64,000 nt of DNA. Origin: Fibrobacter sp. UWB16. GTDB taxonomy: Bacteria > Fibrobacterota > Fibrobacteria > Fibrobacterales > Fibrobacteraceae. Where the stretch lies: positions 62,001 to 126,000 of the forward strand of contig NZ_OCMS01000004.1 in assembly GCF_900215325.1 (NCBI RefSeq). Reading direction: 5' to 3'. This document shows, in pieces, positions 1 to 8,067 of the stretch. The notes beneath the pieces were generated by a model. The model made no database searches. It was not told the DNA's origin and saw only the letters and a list, made by a program, of their open reading frames with translations. Each line of letters opens with the position of its first letter. Within the stretch, counting starts at the first letter, position 1. Made by a program: the position numbers and the translations under genes.

Positions 1-2
1 TG

Positions 3-269
3 CTCATGGACGAACCGACCGCAGGGCTTGACAACTACAACCGTCGAAACCTCTTGCCGTTGATTGACAACATGCGAACGATGTTCAAGACGTCCATCAT
101 CATCGTCACGCACGACCTCATGATTGCCAAGGAACTGGACTGCAACCTCGTATTCTTGCACCAGAAAAAGCTCACCGAGCCGCACTCCTTTGACTACTGG
201 CTCCATTCGGATAGCGAAATTTCGAAGGACCAGTTCCGCGACCTTCAATCCGTTTCACCCAATACTTAA
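3..269 (+). CDS. ABC transporter ATP-binding protein, C-terminal fragment
   Basis: The reading frame is open at the left edge, so only the last 88 residues of the protein are present. The visible part begins in the Walker B and D-loop region (LMDEPTAGLD) and continues to the H-loop histidine (IIIVTHDL), which is the normal end of an ABC ATPase nucleotide-binding domain. It would hydrolyse ATP for a membrane transporter at the inner face of the cytoplasmic membrane. The substrate cannot be told from this fragment. The stop lies 8 nt before pyrC, so the two are probably co-transcribed. Confidence 0.85.
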   Translation, partial: LMDEPTAGLDNYNRRNLLPLIDNMRTMFKTSIIIVTHDLMIAKELDCNLVFLHQKKLTEPHSFDYWLHSDSEISKDQFRDLQSVSPNT

Positions 270-277
270 TTACAGTT

Positions 278-1279
278 ATGTTCCTTCCATTACCAGACGA
301 TTTTCATGCGCACTTGCGCCAGGGCGAACTCATGCCCGGTTATGTCCGCGATCTCGTAGCCCAGTTTGGCCGCGCCATCATCATGCCGAATACCGTACCC
401 GCGATGACAAGCGCAAAAGCGATTGCAGACTACAAAAAACAGATTCTCGAAGCCGCCGCCCCGGTGCGCCCGGACTTTGAACCACTCATGACATTCAAGC
501 TGAACCCGAACTACACGGAACAGGACTTGAACGACATGATGGCCGTAGGCGTTGTCGCAGGCAAGTACTACCCCGCAGGCGTGACGACCAACAGTGCAGA
601 CGGCATCAGCGATTTCGAAGCCGTTTTCCCGGTTGTCGCGATGATGGAAAAGCTCGGCCTTGTACTTTGTGTACACGGCGAAGAGCCAGGTGAATTCTGC
701 CTGGACCGCGAACCCGCCTTTATCAAGCGCGTCGAAACGCTCGCCGAAAAGTTCCCGAAGCTCCGCATCGTGTTCGAGCACCTGAGCAGCGCAAAGTCTG
801 TGGAAGCCGTGAAGCGACTCCCCGCAAACGTCGCCGCCACATTTACGGTACACCACCTGATGATGACTCTCGACGATATCGTCGGCGATGCACTGCGCCC
901 GCACCACTTCTGCAAGCCTTTACCAAAGCGCCCCGAAGACCGCAAGGCCATCCGCGAAGCCGCCTTCAGCGGAAACCCGAAGTTCTTCCTCGGTACCGAT
1001 TCCGCCCCGCACCAGCAGGGCAAAAAGGAATGCCCGTGCGGCGCCGCTGGCGTTTACAGCGCACCGGTCGCCATCCCGCTTTTGGTACAGGAATTTGACC
1101 GCGCAGGCGCCCTCGACAAGCTCCCAAACTTTATCGCAGGATTCGGTGCAGACTTTTACCACCTCCCGCGCACGACAAAGCAAATCGAAGTTGTCAAGGA
1201 ATCGTGGACTGTCCCAGCCGTTGTAAATGGCGTTGTACCGCTCGCCGCCGGGCAGACGCTCGAATGGAAACTTAAATAA
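278..1279 (+). CDS. pyrC: Dihydroorotase, PyrC (class II) type
   Basis: Cytosolic zinc amidohydrolase of de novo pyrimidine synthesis, closing N-carbamoyl-aspartate to dihydroorotate. The 333-residue length fits the short E. coli-type PyrC family rather than the longer class I enzymes. The expected metal ligands are visible: HAH at residues 10-12, the lysine in GKYYPAG (K96, carboxylated in the family), H133 in VHGE, H168 in FEHLS and D241 in LGTDSAPH. The GKKECPCGAAG segment also matches the family. It starts 8 nt after the ABC ATPase stop and is followed by a terminator. There is no sign of damage. Confidence 0.97.
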   Translation: MFLPLPDDFHAHLRQGELMPGYVRDLVAQFGRAIIMPNTVPAMTSAKAIADYKKQILEAAAPVRPDFEPLMTFKLNPNYTEQDLNDMMAVGVVAGKYYPAGVTTNSADGISDFEAVFPVVAMMEKLGLVLCVHGEEPGEFCLDREPAFIKRVETLAEKFPKLRIVFEHLSSAKSVEAVKRLPANVAATFTVHHLMMTLDDIVGDALRPHHFCKPLPKRPEDRKAIREAAFSGNPKFFLGTDSAPHQQGKKECPCGAAGVYSAPVAIPLLVQEFDRAGALDKLPNFIAGFGADFYHLPRTTKQIEVVKESWTVPAVVNGVVPLAAGQTLEWKLK

Positions 1280-1323
1280 CGTTTTGGGCCTTCATTTTAC
1301 AATAAAACGCCCAAATTTCATAC

Positions 1324-1354
1324 AAAAATTCGCTGTAAAAGGCGAATTTTTTTT
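1324..1354 (+). terminator. Intrinsic terminator after pyrC
   Basis: A 10-bp stem (AAAAATTCGC paired with GCGAATTTTT) with an 8-nt loop runs into a T tract. It lies 45 nt after the pyrC stop and before the next gene's promoter. Confidence 0.8.
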
Positions 1355-1371
1355 GTACAAATAAAAAAAAA

Positions 1372-1400
1372 TTACCTCTTTAGCTTTTTTTACTTATATT
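1372..1400 (+). promoter_or_regulatory. Sigma-70-type promoter for the OmpA-like lipoprotein gene
   Basis: TTACCT and TATATT are separated by exactly 17 nt, 48 nt before the ATG. The start codon is preceded by a strong ribosome-binding site (CGGAGG). Both elements were seen by eye; the transcription start was not tested. Confidence 0.55.
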
Positions 1401-1447
1401 AAAAAGCGATCCAAGGATTATACCACTTTTCAATCGGAGGTTTTATA

Positions 1448-2056
1448 ATGAATCTGGTAAAAACAATTGGTCGTATTCTTCCGGTAGCCCTCTCGCTCTC
1501 TGTCCTCGTTGCTTGCGGCGATAAGAAAACAGAAAAGCCTGCTCCAGTAAAGCAGCCCGAACCGGTCAAGGTTGAAGCTCCGGCTCCTGAAGAACCGGCA
1601 CCATTCGACTTCTCCAAGATTTCTGCCGTCAAGGGCTCCTCTCAGGAATTCCTGACCGAAAATGCCGCCGTTGCCGCATTCTTGAACGATGCTTTCGCCA
1701 AGGTTGAAAATGGCCAGGCCACTTCAATCGAATTCCCGAATGTCAGCGGTCTCTTTGAACTCGCTAGCGCAGAACTCAGCAGCGAAGGCCGTGCCGTTAT
1801 CGCAACGTTCGGCTCTAAGCTCGCTCAGACCAACATGGACGCATCTGTGCTCGTCGAAGGCTACACCTGCGACCTCGGCTCTGTCGCTTACAACGACGAA
1901 CTTTCTCAGCGCCGTGCAGAAACGGCCAAGGCTGAGCTCTCCAAGTACATCCCGTCTTCCAAGATCACTGCTAAGTGGTATGGCAAGCGCTTGTTCAAGA
2001 AGATCAAGTACAGCACCAGAGAAGAACATCGCCGCGTGAACATCCGCATCCAGTAA
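1448..2056 (+). CDS. OmpA/Pal-like outer-membrane lipoprotein
   Basis: A 202-residue lipoprotein. The N-terminus is a signal peptide ending in a lipobox (LSVLVAC, acylated Cys about residue 25), followed by a Lys/Pro/Glu-rich linker to about residue 50. The C-terminal half looks like an OmpA peptidoglycan-binding domain: a VEGYTCDLGS segment, then NDELSQRRAETAKAEL, ending in RRVNIRIQ, as in Pal (consensus GHTD, N-x-LS-x-RRA, NRRV). By family it would tether the outer membrane to peptidoglycan. The usual GHTD is replaced by GYTCD, so binding may differ. It is monocistronic, between its own promoter and terminator. Confidence 0.85.
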   Translation: MNLVKTIGRILPVALSLSVLVACGDKKTEKPAPVKQPEPVKVEAPAPEEPAPFDFSKISAVKGSSQEFLTENAAVAAFLNDAFAKVENGQATSIEFPNVSGLFELASAELSSEGRAVIATFGSKLAQTNMDASVLVEGYTCDLGSVAYNDELSQRRAETAKAELSKYIPSSKITAKWYGKRLFKKIKYSTREEHRRVNIRIQ

Positions 2057-2091
2057 TCTGGAACACGCGAACTTAAACGCACAAGTGTTTG

Positions 2092-2123
2092 AAAAATCCT
2101 CCGCCCAAGCGGGGGATTTTTTT
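2092..2123 (+). terminator. Intrinsic terminator after OmpA-like gene
   Basis: AATCCTCCGC and GCGGGGGATT form a stem with a CCAA loop, followed by TTTTT. Confidence 0.85.
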
Positions 2124-2422
2124 GTGGTCAATCTCTGTTTGATATCAAAATTTTTGATATCAACCCCTTTTTACCGGAATGGGAAGTCACAATTGTTTAA
2201 TATTGCGATTTGCGATTTTATACATGGAATCTTTTTCTAATGGCGAACATCGTGAAGCAATCTCCAACCGGCATATTTATATATATTTCCCAACGACATA
2301 GCCCCGTACCGAATGGTTCGGAGAAACCAAAATTTTTGAGATTCGTCTCTTAATTTCGTACCTAGAAAATCGCAACTTCATGAATGAAGGCGAAATCTCT
2401 TCACTTAAGGCAAGGAGCAGCC
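2124..2422. other. Intergenic leader of the restriction-modification gene
   Basis: About 300 bases without a credible gene. It holds two copies of a 10-bp palindrome at 2139-2163, a short GCGATTT direct repeat near 2203-2216, and a small CCGAA/TTCGG hairpin near 2310. It is AT-rich, and I could not settle on a single promoter. Confidence 0.5.
2139..2163. repeat. Duplicated palindrome TTGATATCAA
   Basis: The perfect palindrome TTGATATCAA occurs twice, at 2139-2148 and 2154-2163, separated by 5 nt, so the centres are 15 bp apart. The pair is also a larger dyad. The spacing and symmetry suggest paired dimer binding sites upstream of the restriction-modification gene, but no bound protein is known. 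Confidence 0.5.
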
Positions 2423-5335
2423 ATGACCGAAGCAAAAGATTTTATCGCGTTTGCGCAGAAACTAAAGGGTGATGAAAAACAAGAAGCCCAAACTTTTTTG
2501 AACCATTTCTTTCAGGTCTTCGGTTATGAAGATGTGGCTGCTGCCGGAGGTGTTTTCGAAGCGAGAATAAAGTCTTCAAATTCATCCAAAAAATCGACGA
2601 ATTATGCAGACTGCCTTTTTGCACCGCAGGGGCATTCAGGCGTACTCATCGAAATGAAAGGCCGTAAAGAAAAGAACCTCGACAAGCATTTTGAGCAGGT
2701 GAAAAACTATTGGCTTGATATGAAACCGCAAGAGGTTATTGGGCCTGGAGCACAAAAACCGAGATACGCCATTCTTTGCAATTTTGACGAATTCATCATT
2801 TACGATGAACTGTCTTTGGTTGATAGAGTCAAGATGAAGGATTTTGCACAGAGAAAATCTGCGTTCAATTTCATGTATCCTGATGAAAAAGCACCCGTTT
2901 TCAACTGTAATGTAAAGGAAATTTCAAAGGGCGTTGCGAATAAGATTGGTGAAGTTTTCAAGTACGAAGTCGTTGAAAAAAAGGAGTCGCCCGAAAAAGT
3001 TCAACGTTTTTTGATGCAGTGCATCTTGGCAATGTTCAGTGAAGATTTTGGGCTGTTACCGGATAACTTATTCACGAATTTAATCCGTAATTGTTGTATT
3101 CAAAAAGGTGATTCCTACGATGAACTCGGTGGTTTGTTCAATCAAATGGCAAACCCAAAAATGGCTGATGGCGGAAAATACAAAGGCGTTCCTTATTTTA
3201 ACGGAGGCCTGTACAGTAAGGTAGAACCGCTGTCTCTCGACAAATACTGTTGCGAGTTATTGCAAGAAGCTAGCCAGGTCGATTGGAATCATGTCAATCC
3301 GTCTATTTTCGGAGCAATGTTCGAAGGAACGATGGATTCAAAAGAAAGACATGGATTTGGCGCTCATTTTACTAATGAAATCGACATTCTGAAAATTGTG
3401 AATCCTTGCATTATCAGACCATGGAATGAAAAAATAGAAAAGGCGGATACAGCACCTAAATTGGAAAAGCTCCTAAAAGAATTATCTAATTACAAAGTAC
3501 TTGACCCGGCTTGTGGATGTGGAAATTTCTTGTTTGTTTCTTATTTGGCCTTGGTCGATATCGAACTTAAAATATTGGACAAATTACAGGATCTTTCATT
3601 ACAATCAAATACAAATAAAAATATAATGGAACGTCATCGGTTCAGCGTTTTAAGTACGCAACAGTTCTTTGGAATAGACATTTTGCCGATGGCTGTGGAA
3701 CTTACCAAAGTAACGATGATGTTGGCAAAAGAAATCGGTGCTAAAAAATGGAACGACCATTGGGAAGCAGACCCCTTATTTAGAATTGAGAGTTTGCCAC
3801 TCGATAATATGGACAATAACATTCTTTGTCAAGACGCTTTGTTGAATCCGTGGCCCGAATTTAGTGTTGTTATCGGCAATCCTCCATATCAAGGGAAGAA
3901 CAACACAAAGGTTGAAATGGATGGGGCCTATATTGCAGACGTTCGTGAACAGTTCCCCGATGTTCCCGGTAGAGCCGATTATTGCGTCTATTGGTTTAGA
4001 AAAGCACATGGACTGATGAAGGACGGACAAAGAGCGGGCCTTGTGGGGACAAATACCATTAGGCAGAATTACTCTAGAGAGGGTGGGCTGGATTATATTG
4101 TTGCAAATGGTGGTGTAATTATAGATGCCGTCAGTACGCAGGTTTGGTCGGGTGAAGCTGCTGTATATGTTTCGATTGTAAATTGGGTTAAAGGAAAGTA
4201 TTCTGGTGAAAAAACTTTGTGTTTTCAAGAAGGAAATACTGTAAAATCACCATTTGTTTATGAACACCCAAGTAACATTACTTCGGCATTAAAGTCTGCT
4301 TGCGATGTAAAAGGAGCTTTTGCCTTAAAAGCAAATATGGCAAAAGGATTTTGCCATCAGGGGCAGACTCATGGCCATAAGGGGTTCTTGATAAAAGATT
4401 TGAATGCCGCAAAAAAGTTGTTGAATGACGAACAGAATAAACAAGTTCTTTTCCCGTTTCTTATTGGAGATAGATTGGTTGGAACATACAAATCACAACC
4501 TGATCGATATGTTATAGATTTTCGAAAGTTTGATGTTTTTGGTGCACAGAAATATAAAGAGTTGTATAAAATCATCGAAAAAAGTGTTTATGCTGATAAA
4601 AAAGAAAAAGCAGATGAAGAAAAAATAAAGAATGAAAATACTCTCAAGAAAAATCCAAAGGCTAAAGTAAATCATGATCATGAAATGGCCTTGAAGACTT
4701 GGTGGCAAATGTTTAGATCCAGAGATGTTCTTTTAAATATACTAGAGGTTAAGTCACGTTATATTGCGTGTTCCCGAGTGACAACACGCCCCATATTTGA
4801 ATTTATTTCAACTGAAATACATCCTAACGATGCTTTGCAAGTGTTTCCGTTAGAAGATGATTACTCGTTTGGAATTTTGTCCTCAAAAGTTCATTGGGAA
4901 TGGTTTAATGCAAGATGTTCTACATTGAAAGGGGATCCGCGTTATACTTCGGATACTGTATTCGATTCGTTCCCTTGGCCTCAAAAACCTACTGAAAAAC
5001 AGATTGCTGAAATTGCAAAGTATGCGGTTGAACTTCGCTATAAACGCAGAGAGGAAATGGAACAGAATATACTTAGCTTGCGTGATGTTTACAGAACTAT
5101 GGAAACAACTCCAGATAATCCAGTAAGCAAAATTCAAGCGAAACTTGACAACGCGGTACGTGAAGCCTACGGAATGTCTGCGGATGATGATGTTTTGGAA
5201 TTTATTCTTAAATTGAATAAAAAATGTCATGACCGCGAGGAATCAGGCAAAGAAATAACACCACCGGGTCTACCTAAATTTGTGAAAGATCCGCAAAAAT
5301 ACATTACAGAAGATTGTGTTAAAATGGAAGAATAA
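2423..5335 (+). CDS. MmeI-like (type IIL) restriction-modification enzyme
   Basis: A single chain of 970 residues carrying both restriction and methylation. The N-terminal part has a PD-ExK-like arrangement (YADCLF, then IEMKG). A helical spacer follows. The methyltransferase core has the family segment before motif I (GAHFTNEIDILKIV), motif I DPACGCGNF and motif IV NPPY, the signature of N6-adenine (or N4-cytosine) methylation. The C-terminal 350 residues should hold the target-recognition domain. The start at 2423 is preferred over the in-frame ATG at 2384 because AAGGAG lies just before it. No separate specificity or nuclease subunit is adjacent, as expected for MmeI-type enzymes. The recognition site cannot be read from sequence alone. 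Confidence 0.88.
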   Translation: MTEAKDFIAFAQKLKGDEKQEAQTFLNHFFQVFGYEDVAAAGGVFEARIKSSNSSKKSTNYADCLFAPQGHSGVLIEMKGRKEKNLDKHFEQVKNYWLDMKPQEVIGPGAQKPRYAILCNFDEFIIYDELSLVDRVKMKDFAQRKSAFNFMYPDEKAPVFNCNVKEISKGVANKIGEVFKYEVVEKKESPEKVQRFLMQCILAMFSEDFGLLPDNLFTNLIRNCCIQKGDSYDELGGLFNQMANPKMADGGKYKGVPYFNGGLYSKVEPLSLDKYCCELLQEASQVDWNHVNPSIFGAMFEGTMDSKERHGFGAHFTNEIDILKIVNPCIIRPWNEKIEKADTAPKLEKLLKELSNYKVLDPACGCGNFLFVSYLALVDIELKILDKLQDLSLQSNTNKNIMERHRFSVLSTQQFFGIDILPMAVELTKVTMMLAKEIGAKKWNDHWEADPLFRIESLPLDNMDNNILCQDALLNPWPEFSVVIGNPPYQGKNNTKVEMDGAYIADVREQFPDVPGRADYCVYWFRKAHGLMKDGQRAGLVGTNTIRQNYSREGGLDYIVANGGVIIDAVSTQVWSGEAAVYVSIVNWVKGKYSGEKTLCFQEGNTVKSPFVYEHPSNITSALKSACDVKGAFALKANMAKGFCHQGQTHGHKGFLIKDLNAAKKLLNDEQNKQVLFPFLIGDRLVGTYKSQPDRYVIDFRKFDVFGAQKYKELYKIIEKSVYADKKEKADEEKIKNENTLKKNPKAKVNHDHEMALKTWWQMFRSRDVLLNILEVKSRYIACSRVTTRPIFEFISTEIHPNDALQVFPLEDDYSFGILSSKVHWEWFNARCSTLKGDPRYTSDTVFDSFPWPQKPTEKQIAEIAKYAVELRYKRREEMEQNILSLRDVYRTMETTPDNPVSKIQAKLDNAVREAYGMSADDDVLEFILKLNKKCHDREESGKEITPPGLPKFVKDPQKYITEDCVKMEE

Positions 5336-5345
5336 GAGCAAGTCA

Positions 5346-5400
5346 AGAGTTTAGCGAGGTTTGATTCAGAGGCTTCGCTAAATCCGCTCTTTCTTTTTTT
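5346..5400 (+). terminator. Terminator after restriction-modification gene
   Basis: TTTAGCGA (5350-5357) pairs with TCGCTAAA (5375-5382), flanked by AGAG/CTCT and followed by a long T tract. Confidence 0.7.
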
Positions 5401-5464
5401 AGCGTTTTCAAGTGTCACACGAATAAGGTATATTAGACAAATAAGATTAACGAAGGAGACTCCC

Positions 5465-5938
5465 ATGAGCGAAAACAGCGCCAAGAACGAAGATTTCGAA
5501 CAGTACTACAAGAAACTTATTGACACAATTGCTGCAGACAGCAACTTAGAAGAAAAGGAAAATGAGCAGAAGTTAAAGAACCGCGAGCTCATCACTCTTT
5601 CCAAGCAGCACCTTTATAAGATTGTTTTGTGTGATTCACAAATACGCATGAGTGCCGGGCTCGATACGACGAGCTCAAAGCATTCTTCGAACATGTTCCT
5701 CAAGAGCGCCATGGCTGATTTCACGGAAATGCTGTCGAACTATCTCGAAAGCATGGATGTTCTGGATGACGCCGCCGATGTTCTTCAGAAACACAAAGAC
5801 AACTGGGACAAAGAAGCACAAGCACAAATGCAATCGATGATTGACAACTTCAAGAAAAAGACAGCCCATCAATTCAACACCATCGCTCAAGCAGCCATAA
5901 ACACTTTGAGCAACTGGTCCAAAAACTTAGAAGCATAA
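5465..5938 (+). CDS. Small helical hypothetical protein
   Basis: 157 residues, not recognised. It has no signal peptide or membrane segment. It is rich in Lys, Glu, Gln and Asp and looks almost wholly helical, with likely coiled-coil stretches around residues 25-55 and 95-150. A good ribosome-binding site (GAAGGAG) precedes the ATG, and a perfect palindromic terminator follows, so it appears to be a separate transcription unit. Its position between a restriction-modification gene and a toxin-antitoxin pair hints at an accessory or defence role, but nothing in the protein itself shows this. Confidence 0.7.
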   Translation: MSENSAKNEDFEQYYKKLIDTIAADSNLEEKENEQKLKNRELITLSKQHLYKIVLCDSQIRMSAGLDTTSSKHSSNMFLKSAMADFTEMLSNYLESMDVLDDAADVLQKHKDNWDKEAQAQMQSMIDNFKKKTAHQFNTIAQAAINTLSNWSKNLEA

Positions 5939-5941
5939 GAG

Positions 5942-5973
5942 TTAGGTTCCCTTAAGGGAACCTAATTTTTTGA
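5942..5973 (+). terminator. Intrinsic terminator, perfect palindrome
   Basis: A 26-nt perfect palindrome centred on CTTAAG (TTAGGTTCCC on the left arm) followed by a T run, directly after the stop of the preceding gene. Confidence 0.85.
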
Positions 5974-6134
5974 AAAAAAAATGCGGAAGGACTTGACCGG
6001 ATCTCAAATATAGTATACATTTAAGCAGCAGTTTAATTATATTGCGCTTTTCAGCATGTAGCGCAAAGGGGTAAATATGACATCGGCTTGTAGGCCCATT
6101 TCGGGGCTAAATCCAAATTTTCAGAACATTTTTC

Positions 6135-6163
6135 TTGACATCGGCGCCAGTTTCTGCTATTTT
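6135..6163 (+). promoter_or_regulatory. Sigma-70-type promoter of the AbiE-like pair
   Basis: A consensus TTGACA and TATTTT are separated by 17 nt. The predicted start of transcription falls inside the left arm of the dyad at 6166-6209. This supports translation from the ATG at 6224. Confidence 0.65.
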
Positions 6164-6165
6164 AA

Positions 6166-6209
6166 TACTATAATTCGGCAATTTTCACACTTTTTGCCAA
6201 ATTATAGTA
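6166..6209. promoter_or_regulatory. Inverted-repeat operator over the toxin-antitoxin start
   Basis: The arms TACTATAATTCGGCAA (6166-6181) and TTGCCAAATTATAGTA (6194-6209) match in 15 of 16 positions as an inverted repeat with a 12-nt centre. It begins just after the -10 element and ends 14 nt before the start codon. AbiEi antitoxins of known AbiE systems repress their own operon through inverted repeats at the promoter, so this is a probable autoregulatory site (inference). Confidence 0.65.
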
Positions 6210-6223
6210 GTTTAGGAGAACCG

Positions 6224-6967
6224 ATGGACAAGGACGCAATACTGGAAAAATTCCAAGGTGGCGAGGTCTTCGACAAGCCATCCTTTCGGCAGTCCGTTCA
6301 TTCTCTCTATCCCGATTGTTCAGAAGCCATGATAAATTGGCTACTGCATTCGTTCCGAGAAAAGGGAATACTGTCATCCGTCGGTGCCGGGAAATACTAT
6401 GTCACATCCGCTCACGAAGCGACGAAAAAGATGTACATCTACCCGCATTCCCCGGAATTTTTTGACCTAGAGACTCAAATCACAGATCGATTCCCTCTTT
6501 TAAAGTTCCAGATGTGGGAATTAATCCAGATGAACGATTTCGTAAACCACCAAATTGCAAAAAATGTCATCTTTATAGAAACAGAAAACATGATGGTCAA
6601 CTCGGTTTACGAGGACTTGCATACAAGACACCCATACGCAATGATCGAGCCCGATACCGCCCTCTTTTACAAGTTGCGAGGTCCCGACACCGATATCGTT
6701 GTGCAAAAATTACCATCCGAAGCTCCGGCTCCACTCATAAATCATTCCTGCACTTTGGAGAAAATCGTTGTAGACATTCTATCCAAAAAACTGACAGGCC
6801 AATTAATTGAACGCAGTGAATATCCAGCAATTTACGAAGGCATATTCAATAAATTCCATATCGACGAAACTCGCATGTTCCGTTATGCCAGACGGCGGAA
6901 CCTTTACAACGCTCTCCGCTCCTTTATTTTTGAGCAAACCAATATCCAGCTAAAAACGATTCAGTAA
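6224..6967 (+). CDS. Probable AbiEi-like antitoxin/repressor
   Basis: 247 residues, directly upstream of an AbiEii-type nucleotidyltransferase gene (8 nt gap). The N-terminal 65 residues look like a winged helix-turn-helix: KPSFRQSVHSLYPD, then INWLLHSFREKGILSSVGAGKYYV, which resembles a wing. The remainder is an uncharacterised globular domain. The role as the DNA-binding antitoxin is inferred from gene order, the winged helix and the dyad in the promoter. An in-frame ATG at 6077 exists, but it lies upstream of the promoter, while the ATG at 6224 has AGGAG 5 nt before it. It is not a close match to classical AbiEi and may belong to a separate partner family. Confidence 0.7.
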   Translation: MDKDAILEKFQGGEVFDKPSFRQSVHSLYPDCSEAMINWLLHSFREKGILSSVGAGKYYVTSAHEATKKMYIYPHSPEFFDLETQITDRFPLLKFQMWELIQMNDFVNHQIAKNVIFIETENMMVNSVYEDLHTRHPYAMIEPDTALFYKLRGPDTDIVVQKLPSEAPAPLINHSCTLEKIVVDILSKKLTGQLIERSEYPAIYEGIFNKFHIDETRMFRYARRRNLYNALRSFIFEQTNIQLKTIQ

Positions 6968-6975
6968 CGAGGTGC

Positions 6976-8022
6976 ATGATGATTTCAAAAAGCACCTACA
7001 CTACAGAACACGTGAACGCCTTGCGTGCGAAATATCAAAAAGATCCATCCTTATTGGAGCGCGTTCTATTCGCGTTCGGATTACTAGAAGCTCTTGCCCG
7101 CGTAGGCTTGCCATTCTTATTCAAGGGCGGAACATCATTGATGCTGATTTTCGAACGACCATTAAGACTTTCAACTGACATTGACATCTTGGTAAATCCA
7201 GGAGAAAATGTTGACCACTACATCCACGAAGCAGCAAAAATTTTTCCTTTCAAGTCTTTTGAAGAAAAACATAGAATCGGGCCTAACAACATCGAAAAAA
7301 GGCACTTCAGATTTTATTACAACTCCCCCTTGAGGAATGAAGAATTTTACATCATTCTAGACATTGTCTATACAGAAAATCCATACCACTTGATTGAAAC
7401 CCGAGAAATCAACGGAGAACTGTTACTTTCCGATGGTTCGGCCGTAACGGTATCAATGCCATCGGCAGAATGCATCTTGGGCGATAAATTGACAGCATTC
7501 GCCCCACACACAACAGGCGTCCCTTTCGGCATAGACAAGGAACTAGAAATAATCAAGCAACTGTTCGATGTAGCCGCACTTACCGAAAAAATTTCTAATT
7601 GGGAATCCGTGGTAAAGACTTATGACAGAATAGTTCTAAATGAAATCGGATATCGCAATATAGCCATCAGCCGAGAAGAAGCCCTTTTAGACACAATTCA
7701 GTCCTGCGCCTGTATCGCAGGCAAAGGCGTATACGACAAAGAGGAATTTTCACTATTTCTTAAAGGCATCCGATCCATTGGCGGGCACATTCTGTCGATA
7801 AATTACAACTTGTCAATTGCTACAGAACAGGCTTGTCGCGTAATACATCTCGCTTCATGTCTTCTGACAAAGCGAACCTACAGCCCCATTCAATCTCCAG
7901 AACGTTATCTTGCTGAAAATATCAGCAAGAGCAGGTACAAGAAGCTTTCATATATGCGAAGCCAAAACATCAATGCATTCGCGCATCTTGTTGAAGCTCT
8001 GCGAAACCTCGGAGAAATTTAG
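6976..8022 (+). CDS. AbiEii/AbiGii-family nucleotidyltransferase toxin
   Basis: 348 residues. The nucleotidyltransferase signature is clear: KGGTSL at residues 50-55 (GG-T/S motif), then STDIDIL with D68 and D70 as the metal-binding pair. A helical C-terminal half follows. In the AbiE family this protein is a bacteriostatic toxin; relatives such as MenT transfer nucleotides to tRNA. The operon arrangement, antitoxin first and toxin second with an 8-nt gap, is that of a type IV or AbiE-like toxin-antitoxin phage-defence pair. All catalytic residues that can be recognised are present. The start may be either of two adjacent ATG codons (6976 or 6979). Confidence 0.88.
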   Translation: MMISKSTYTTEHVNALRAKYQKDPSLLERVLFAFGLLEALARVGLPFLFKGGTSLMLIFERPLRLSTDIDILVNPGENVDHYIHEAAKIFPFKSFEEKHRIGPNNIEKRHFRFYYNSPLRNEEFYIILDIVYTENPYHLIETREINGELLLSDGSAVTVSMPSAECILGDKLTAFAPHTTGVPFGIDKELEIIKQLFDVAALTEKISNWESVVKTYDRIVLNEIGYRNIAISREEALLDTIQSCACIAGKGVYDKEEFSLFLKGIRSIGGHILSINYNLSIATEQACRVIHLASCLLTKRTYSPIQSPERYLAENISKSRYKKLSYMRSQNINAFAHLVEALRNLGEI

Positions 8023-8067
8023 ATAAGACTACAATAATTTCTTTTCGGAATGCCGAACTATTTCGTT

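Noticed and set aside
6077-6223. N-terminal extension of the antitoxin gene from the ATG at 6077
   Set aside because: A consensus promoter and the dyad lie downstream of that ATG, and the ATG at 6224 has a better ribosome-binding site.
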